Part shown: positions 58,642 through 64,000 of the stretch, piece after piece
Layout of the letters: each line of letters opens with the position of its first letter
Numbering within the stretch: the stretch's first letter is position 1
Assembly (NCBI RefSeq): GCF_030160395.1
Contig: NZ_BSOG01000001.1
Coordinates: 1,392,117-1,456,116 of the forward strand
Reading direction: 5' to 3'
Origin: Chitinimonas prasina
GTDB taxonomy: Bacteria > Pseudomonadota > Gammaproteobacteria > Burkholderiales > Chitinimonadaceae
DNA length: 64,000 bases
Notes under the pieces: generated by a model
What the model was told of the DNA's origin: nothing
The model's input: the letters and a program-made list of their open reading frames with translations, nothing else
Databases searched by the model: none
Made by a program: the position numbers and the translations under genes

Positions 58642-58759
58642 GGCGGGAAATATTACACGAGGGGAGCTGCACAATTTAAAAGCCGGTGGTGGCAGGCGAC
58701 ATGCGGGTTTACCGCCTTGCAGCCTGCTCGCCACAGCTGTCGACATGCCGGGCACCTGC

Positions 58760-60208
58760 CTACATGGCGTTGAGCAGGAACAGGGTGGCCAGACCGTAGA
58801 AGATCAGGTTGCCCATGCCATCGGTCATGAAGGTCAGGAACACGCTGGAGCCATAGGCCGGGTCGCGGCCGAAGCGCTCCATCAGCAGCGGTACGAATAA
58901 CCCCACGCCGGCGGCTACCTGGAAGTTCAGCATCATGGCGCCGGCCATCACCAGGCCCAGGCCCAGCTTGCCGTAGATCAGCCAGGCCACCGTGCCCAGC
59001 ACGCTACCCCATAGCGCGCCATTGAGCATGGCGATGCCGAACTCCTTGGCCACCAGCCGGCGGGTGCTGGTGGCGGTCACCTGCCCTAGCGCCATGGCGC
59101 GGATGATGATGGTGGCGGTCTGCGAGCCAGAGTTGCCGCCGATGCCGGAGATGATGGGGGCCAGTGCGGCCAACGCGACGATCTGTGCGGTGGTGGCTTC
59201 GAATGCGCCGATCACCCGCGAGACAATGATGCCGGTGACGATGTTGAGTGCCAGCCAGGGCCAGCGGTTCTTGGCCGAACTCCAGACCGAGCTGAACAGG
59301 TCTTCGTCTTCCTTCAGGCCGCCCAGGCTCAGCACCTCGGCCTCTGATTCCTCGCGGATGACGTCCACCATCATGTCCACCGTCAGGCGGCCGATGACCT
59401 TGTGGGTGGAGTCCACCACCGGGGCGGATACCAGGTCGTAGCGCTCGAAGGCCTGGGCCGCGTCGCCGACGTCCTCGTCGGGGCGGAAGATCACCACCTC
59501 GTGCGCCATCACATCGGCCACGCCGCGCTCGGGGTCGGAGATCAGCAGCTTCTTGATGGGTAGCACACCCTTGATGCGTTGGTCGTTGTCTACCACGAAC
59601 AGCTTGTCGGTATGGTGTGGCAGTTCATCGAAGCGGCGCAGATAGCGCAGCACTACCTCCAGCGTCACATCGTCGCGAATGGTGACCATGTCGAAGTCCA
59701 TCACCGAGCCAACCTGGTCGTCGGCATAGGACAGCGCTGATTGCAGCTCGGCCCGCTCTTCCTCCTCCAGCGAGCCCATCAGCTCGTGCATCACGTCCTG
59801 CGGCAGGTCGGGCACCAGGTCGGCCAGCTCGTCGGTATCCAGATGCTCGGCGGCGGCCAGGATCTCTTCGCGATCCATGTCGGCCAGCAGGGTTTCCCGC
59901 ACAGAGTCGGACACCTCCAGCAGCACATCGCCCTCGATTTCCGGGCGTACCAGCTCCCATACCGTCAACCGTTCGTCCAGCGGCAGCGATTCAAGGATAA
60001 AGGCAATGTCGGCGGGGTAGAGCTGCTCCAGCCGCTTTTCCAGCTCCGTCAGGTTCTGCTTGTGCACGATGGTTTCCACCAGCTCGTGCTTGGGCATCTC
60101 CTGCTTGTGGATCAGGTTTTCGACCAGCTTGTGGCGGCTAAGGATGCGCAGCACCTGCTGCAGGGTTTCCTGCAGGCTTTCCTTGGGCTTGGGGGCGGGT
60201 GCGGACAT
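58760..60208 (-). CDS. mgtE: Magnesium transporter MgtE
   Basis: 482 residues. An N-terminal superhelical domain (LYPADIAFILESLPLDERLTVWELV), two CBS domains (MDFDMVTIRDDVTLEVVLRYLR, MAHEVVIFRPDEDVGDAAQAFERYDLVSAPVV) and five C-terminal membrane segments with ALAPIISGIGGNSGSQT match MgtE, a Mg2+-gated channel in the inner membrane. Length is typical. No Mg-responsive leader was recognised. Divergent from gshA. Confidence 0.95.
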   Translation of the reverse strand: MSAPAPKPKESLQETLQQVLRILSRHKLVENLIHKQEMPKHELVETIVHKQNLTELEKRLEQLYPADIAFILESLPLDERLTVWELVRPEIEGDVLLEVSDSVRETLLADMDREEILAAAEHLDTDELADLVPDLPQDVMHELMGSLEEEERAELQSALSYADDQVGSVMDFDMVTIRDDVTLEVVLRYLRRFDELPHHTDKLFVVDNDQRIKGVLPIKKLLISDPERGVADVMAHEVVIFRPDEDVGDAAQAFERYDLVSAPVVDSTHKVIGRLTVDMMVDVIREESEAEVLSLGGLKEDEDLFSSVWSSAKNRWPWLALNIVTGIIVSRVIGAFEATTAQIVALAALAPIISGIGGNSGSQTATIIIRAMALGQVTATSTRRLVAKEFGIAMLNGALWGSVLGTVAWLIYGKLGLGLVMAGAMMLNFQVAAGVGLFVPLLMERFGRDPAYGSSVFLTFMTDGMGNLIFYGLATLFLLNAM

Positions 60209-60562
60209 GGCGACCTCGGAACCGGTTCATTAACTAGCTGCGCCACGCACGGTGGCGCCTATGCTGCCTGGCAAATCCTGGGGGCTGTTGCTGTGCCTGG
60301 CCGGCTGTTTCGGCATGGCACAGGCAGCGGTTTTGCACGCTCGGCCGGGCAGCATGAAAAGCCGCGCGAGTGTAGCATGGGCAAGGCTTGAAACTGTCAC
60401 CCCTGGCCCCTATCTAAGAGGAATTGCCCGCCCTGCCGCTCCCAGAGCCCGGCTGGCCGGCCTAGACGCCATCAAAGGAGCCAGGGCTGTCGTGACAGTT
60501 AGCCACAATGGGCTATTCTCCAAGTCCGGGTTCGCCCGTTTCTTTTCCAGACAGGTTCCGCC
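60209..60562. other. Divergent gap between mgtE and gshA without a convincing gene
   Basis: 354 bp. A plus-strand frame at 60252-60566 starts with a signal-like stretch but runs into gshA and has no family features, so it is probably not a gene. No clear promoter or riboswitch was identified. Confidence 0.45.
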
Positions 60563-61864
60563 ATGAACGTACCCCGCCTAGCCACCGCCCTGACCGGCCC
60601 CCTGCTTGACCTGGAACGCAAGTTCCTTGCCGCCCAGTGCGAGATTGAAGCCTGGTTCCGCAGCCAGTGGCTGGAGCATGCGCCGCCGTTCTATGGCTCG
60701 GTCGATCTGCGCAATTCCGGCTTCAAGCTGGCCCCGGTGGACATGAATCTGTTCCCCGGCGGTTTCAACAACCTCAACCCGGATTTCACCCCACTGTGCG
60801 TGCAGGCCGTGCAAAGCGCGCTGGAGAAGATCTGCCCCGATGCACGGCGCTTGCTGCTGATACCCGAGAACCATACCCGTAACCAGTATTACCTGCAGAA
60901 CGTGGCCTCGCTGGCGCGCATCCTGAAACTGGCTGGCCTCAATGTAAGACTGGGCACGCTGAACCCCGAGATCACGGCACCCACCACCCTGGAACTGCCC
61001 AATGGCGGGACGTTGACGGTGGAGCCACTGCAACGTAATGGCCGCCGCGTGGGCCTGCCTGGGTTTGATCCTTGCGTGGTGTTGCTCAACAACGATCTGT
61101 CGGCCGGCATTCCCGATATCCTCCGCGATATCGACCAGAACCTGCTGCCACCCCTGCATGCTGGTTGGTTTGTTCGCCGCAAGACCCACCATTTCCGTGA
61201 ATATGATGGCGTGGCCGCGGAGTTTGGCCAGTTGCTGGGCATAGACCCTTGGTATATCAACCCCTACTTCGGCCAGGTCAGCCAGCTGGATTTCCAGACC
61301 CGCGAAGGCGAGGAGCGTCTGGCTGCCGAGGTGGAGCGTATCTTGGGGCTGACGGCCGCCAAGTATCGTGAACTGGGCATTACCGATGCGCCTTACGCCA
61401 TCGTCAAGGCGGATGCCGGCACCTATGGCATGGGCGTGATGAGCGTGAAGTCGCCTGCCGATGTGATCGGCCTGAACCGTAAGCAGCGCAACAAGATGGC
61501 GGTGGTGAAGGAAGGCCTGGAGGTCAGCGACGTGATCGTGCAGGAGGGCGTGCCCACCTTCGAGACGCTGGAGGAGGCGGTGGCCGAGCCAGTGGTCTAC
61601 ATGATGGACCGCTTTGTGGTGGGCGGCTTCTATCGCGTCCATACCGAGCGCGGCGCCGATGAAAACCTCAATGCACCGGGGGCGTATTTCAAGCCGCTGG
61701 CCTTTGATACCCCGCTATCGACACCGGACTGCGACGGTAGCCCAGATTGCGCGCCCAACCGCTTCTACGCCTATGGCGTGGTGGCCCGGCTGGCGCTGCT
61801 GGCTGCCTCGCGCGAGATCGAAAGCACCGAATCGGTGCTGGAGAGCATCAGCATGGCGGCCTAG
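60563..61864 (+). CDS. gshA: Glutamate--cysteine ligase, short betaproteobacterial type
   Basis: 433 residues. It makes gamma-glutamylcysteine, the first step in glutathione synthesis. It resembles the distinct family seen in Acidithiobacillus and betaproteobacteria (TIGR02049-type) rather than the E. coli GshA: HAPPFYGSVDLRNSGFKLAPVDMNLFPGGFNNL, KTHHFREYDGV, IVKADAGTYGMGVM and MMDRFVVGGFYRVHTERGADENLNAPGA. It is followed 87 bp later by gshB in the same operon. Confidence 0.92.
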   Translation: MNVPRLATALTGPLLDLERKFLAAQCEIEAWFRSQWLEHAPPFYGSVDLRNSGFKLAPVDMNLFPGGFNNLNPDFTPLCVQAVQSALEKICPDARRLLLIPENHTRNQYYLQNVASLARILKLAGLNVRLGTLNPEITAPTTLELPNGGTLTVEPLQRNGRRVGLPGFDPCVVLLNNDLSAGIPDILRDIDQNLLPPLHAGWFVRRKTHHFREYDGVAAEFGQLLGIDPWYINPYFGQVSQLDFQTREGEERLAAEVERILGLTAAKYRELGITDAPYAIVKADAGTYGMGVMSVKSPADVIGLNRKQRNKMAVVKEGLEVSDVIVQEGVPTFETLEEAVAEPVVYMMDRFVVGGFYRVHTERGADENLNAPGAYFKPLAFDTPLSTPDCDGSPDCAPNRFYAYGVVARLALLAASREIESTESVLESISMAA

Positions 61865-61951
61865 CCGGCTTGCCTGACTGATCCACTGCTGTGCGCCCTG
61901 GCCGAGTTCCCGGCCCTGGGCCGACTCAAATCCACTCGAGCAGACCAAGCC

Positions 61952-62896
61952 ATGCGTATTGCCTTTCTGGCCGACCCACTGGATGGGTTCAAGACCTACA
62001 AGGACTCCACCTTTGCCATGATGCGCGAGGCCGCCGCCCGCGGCCACACCGTGCTGGCGTTCGAGCAGCGCGACATGCGGGTTCTGGATGGCCGGGTGCT
62101 GGCCGACATGCGGGTCATCAACCTGACTGGCGATGCCCACGACTGGTACCGGGCCGAGCCCGCTACCACCCTGGGTCTGCCCGAGGTGGATGCCATCGTG
62201 ATGCGCAAGGACCCGCCCTTTGACAGTGAGTACCTGTACGCCACCCATCTGCTGGAGGCGGCGGAGCGCCAGGGCGCCAAGGTGTTCAACAAGCCCCGCG
62301 CCCTGCGCGACAACAACGAGAAGCTGGCCATACTGCGCTTTCCCCAGTTTATCGCGCCTACCCTGGTCAGTAGCCGCGACGACGATATCCGTGCGTTTCT
62401 GGCCGAGCATGGCGACGTGGTGCTCAAGCCCCTGGATGGTATGGGCGGCACCGGTATTTTCCGGCTGCGGCCGGATGACCCCAATCTGGGTGCCATACTG
62501 GAAACCCAGACCCGCAACGGCACGGTCAGCCTGATGGTGCAGCGCTACCTGCCGGCCATCAAGGATGGCGACAAGCGGGTGCTACTGATCGGCGGCAAGC
62601 CGGTGGACTGGTGCCTGGCCCGCATACCCAAGGCCGGCGAGACCCGTGGCAATCTGGCCGCCGGCGGCACTGGCGTAGCCAGGCCCTTGACCGCCCGCGA
62701 CCGCGAGATAGGCGAGGCGCTGGGCCCCCTGCTGGCGGCCGAGGGTTTGCTGCTTGTGGGGCTGGATGTCATCGGCGACACCCTGACCGAGGTGAATGTG
62801 ACCAGCCCGACCTGCTTCCAGGAAATCACGGCGCAATCCGGCATACCGGTGGCTGGCCTGTTCATGGATGCGCTGGAAGCCGCCATCAGCGCGTGA
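61952..62896 (+). CDS. gshB: Glutathione synthetase
   Basis: 314 residues. An ATP-grasp ligase adding glycine to gamma-glutamylcysteine. [27 protein letters not shown] is the usual start; the ATP-grasp core has [49 protein letters not shown] and [14 protein letters not shown]. It completes the glutathione pathway with gshA; GrxD (42.5 kb) is a glutathione-dependent user. Confidence 0.97.
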   Translation: MRIAFLADPLDGFKTYKDSTFAMMREAAARGHTVLAFEQRDMRVLDGRVLADMRVINLTGDAHDWYRAEPATTLGLPEVDAIVMRKDPPFDSEYLYATHLLEAAERQGAKVFNKPRALRDNNEKLAILRFPQFIAPTLVSSRDDDIRAFLAEHGDVVLKPLDGMGGTGIFRLRPDDPNLGAILETQTRNGTVSLMVQRYLPAIKDGDKRVLLIGGKPVDWCLARIPKAGETRGNLAAGGTGVARPLTARDREIGEALGPLLAAEGLLLVGLDVIGDTLTEVNVTSPTCFQEITAQSGIPVAGLFMDALEAAISA

Positions 62897-63014
62897 GTGG
62901 AGGCTGCCGGCAGGGCTGCCGGCACCTGCTGACGGTACATTTGTCCGCATATAGTGCAGCGCAGCGGGCGGCGGCTGCTAGAATCGTTTCCAACGCGTTT
63001 TTTTGAGCTTCGTC

Positions 63015-63416
63015 ATGGTTGGAATCCTGTTGGTAACGCACTATGGCCTGGGTGAGAGCCTGGCCGAGTGTGCTGCCCATGTGCTTGGTCGGCCCTTGCC
63101 GCAACTTCGTTATCTGCCGGTGTACCGTAGCGACGACCCAGACGTGGTGCTGGAGCGGGCCAGGGCTTTGCTGGCCGAGCTGGATACCGGTAGTGGCGTG
63201 CTGGTGCTGTCGGACATCTATGGTGGTACGCCGTCCAATGTGGCCTACCGCTTGATCGAGCCGGGCCGCATCGAAGCGGTGGCGGGGGTGAATCTGCCCA
63301 TGCTGGTGCGTACACTCAATTACGGACATGAATCGCTTGATGTGGTGGTCGGCAAGGCCGTCACCGGTGGGTTGGAAGGCGTGATGTACATGCTGCCGCC
63401 CAGCAAGCAGGATTAG
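63015..63416 (+). CDS. PTS EIIA component, mannose family
   Basis: 133 residues from ATG 63015 (MVGILLVTHYGLGESLAECA). The phosphorylated histidine would be His9 in LLVTHYG, as in EIIA-Man. DIYGGTPSNVAYRL is a family signature. In betaproteobacteria this gene commonly lies next to ptsH and ptsI and serves regulation rather than sugar uptake, as no EIIB/EIIC genes are seen. HPr follows 14 bp later. Confidence 0.93.
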   Translation: MVGILLVTHYGLGESLAECAAHVLGRPLPQLRYLPVYRSDDPDVVLERARALLAELDTGSGVLVLSDIYGGTPSNVAYRLIEPGRIEAVAGVNLPMLVRTLNYGHESLDVVVGKAVTGGLEGVMYMLPPSKQD

Positions 63417-63430
63417 AGAGACAGAACACC

Positions 63431-63700
63431 ATGGCGCAACAGGAAGTTGAAATCATCAACAAGCTGGGCCTGCATGCCCGGGCCTCCAGCAAACTGACCC
63501 AGTTGGCCAGCCGCTTTCGCAGCGAGGTCTGGCTGACCCGTAATGGCAAGCGCGTCAACGCCAAGAGCATCATGGGCGTCATGATGCTGGCCGCCGCCAA
63601 GGGCAGCCGTATCAGTGTGGAGATAAGCGGCGAGGATGAGGATGCTGCCATGGCAGCCATTACCGAGCTGATTGCCAACCGTTTCGACGAGTCGGAATAG
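63431..63700 (+). CDS. ptsH: Phosphocarrier protein HPr
   Basis: 89 residues. His15 in KLGLHARAS accepts phosphate from EI; Ser46 in NAKSIMGVMML is at the position phosphorylated by HprK. It passes phosphate to the EIIA encoded upstream. It starts 14 bp after the EIIA stop and ends 5 bp before the ptsI start. Confidence 0.97.
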   Translation: MAQQEVEIINKLGLHARASSKLTQLASRFRSEVWLTRNGKRVNAKSIMGVMMLAAAKGSRISVEISGEDEDAAMAAITELIANRFDESE

Positions 63701-63705
63701 CCCCC

Positions 63706-64000
63706 ATGACCATCACCCTGCACGGCATAGGCATAGGTGGCGGTATCGCCATAGGCCGCGCGCATCTGGTGAGCCATACCGATCTCGAAGTTGCCCACTA
63801 CGAGATCACGGACGCCGAGGTGCCCGCTGAGATTGCCCGTTTCGATGCGGCGGTGCGGCTGACCCGCAAGGAGCTGGAGCAGCTGTGGGGCAGCATTCCC
63901 GAGAATGCCCCGACCGAGCTGGGCGCCTTTCTCAGCCTGCATGTGATGCTGCTGAACGATCACACCATCAGCCGAGAGCCGCGCGACATCATCCAGGCGC
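63706..64000 (+). CDS. ptsI: PTS enzyme I (3' end cut off)
   Basis: 98 codons of about 580 lie in the window. The protein begins MTITLHGIGIGGGIAIGRAH and shows the N-terminal EI segments EIARFDAAV, LTRKELEQL and FLSLHVMLLNDHTI. It autophosphorylates with PEP and donates phosphate to HPr. It continues beyond the right edge, in the EIIA-HPr-EI operon. Confidence 0.93.
   Translation, partial: MTITLHGIGIGGGIAIGRAHLVSHTDLEVAHYEITDAEVPAEIARFDAAVRLTRKELEQLWGSIPENAPTELGAFLSLHVMLLNDHTISREPRDIIQA

Noticed and set aside
60252-60566. 104-codon frame with a signal-like start before gshA
   Set aside because: It runs into the gshA start, has no family features and its later part looks like non-coding translation.

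Overview
The window looks like a stretch of a high-GC betaproteobacterial chromosome, most likely Neisseriales or a close relative. This is inferred from gene content and order: dusB-fis-purH, lptE-holA, rng, mreBCD-mrdA-rodA-rlpA divergent from gatCAB, a short-form gshA-gshB pair followed by EIIA(Man)-HPr-EI, and scattered gcvT/gcvH/gcvP. No rRNA, tRNA or CRISPR array was recognised. Most of the window is housekeeping DNA with tightly packed, often 4-bp-overlapping genes.

Layout. 1-3.1 kb (minus): dusB, fis, a GrpB-family gene, and purH running off the left edge. 3.4-15.9 kb: a secreted prolyl oligopeptidase, a FecR/SPOR protein, leuS, two solute-binding-like proteins, an unknown exported protein, lptE-holA, and rng with a long hairpin in its leader. 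15.9-18.9 kb is accessory: an orphan Imm22-type immunity gene in a gene-poor stretch, a 2OG-Fe(II) oxygenase-like gene, and a two-gene unit (small membrane protein plus glycine-zipper protein) that resembles a toxin-immunity pair. 19.1-26.1 kb: a response regulator fused to TPRs, uvrD, a solitary AlkB-like hydroxylase and a chemoreceptor.

26.1-30.2 kb is a clearly foreign, AT-richer island. It holds five small co-oriented genes separated by palindromic DNA; the first encodes an abortive-infection (Abi_C-type) protein. Two units begin with GTTA-type motifs that are exactly complementary to motifs overlapping their own stop codons (GTTAGCGC/GCGCTAAC and GTTAGGC/GCCTAAC). This is the expected geometry of integron gene cassettes, but no integrase is visible. 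The DNA just upstream of the Abi_C gene, including a perfect 24-bp palindrome, is also found upstream of the Imm22 gene 10 kb away. This island is the best candidate for an undescribed system.

30.3-45.8 kb: an RNase II-family exonuclease, the glycine cleavage genes interspersed with TPR and small exported proteins, a leucine-dehydrogenase-like enzyme, a LysE exporter, grxD, and an alkylation-repair operon (Ada-AlkA fusion plus Ogt). 46.3-50.2 kb (minus): gatC-gmhA-gatA-gatB, with gmhA inserted in the amidotransferase operon. 50.4-57.0 kb: the cell-elongation operon mreB-mreC-mreD-mrdA-rodA-rlpA. 57.0-60.2 kb (minus): mgtE, an EAL protein and prmC. 60.6-64 kb: gshA, gshB, EIIA, ptsH and ptsI (cut by the right edge).

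Repeats stand out. A 266-bp MITE-like element has TTA duplications; a related 52-bp palindrome sits at the leuS stop codon; a 115-bp inverted-repeat element lies just ahead of gcvT; and a ~130-160-bp repeat family with a GCGCCAGGG/CCCTGGCGC palindrome occurs at several sites, three copies in tandem downstream of the 45.0-kb gene.
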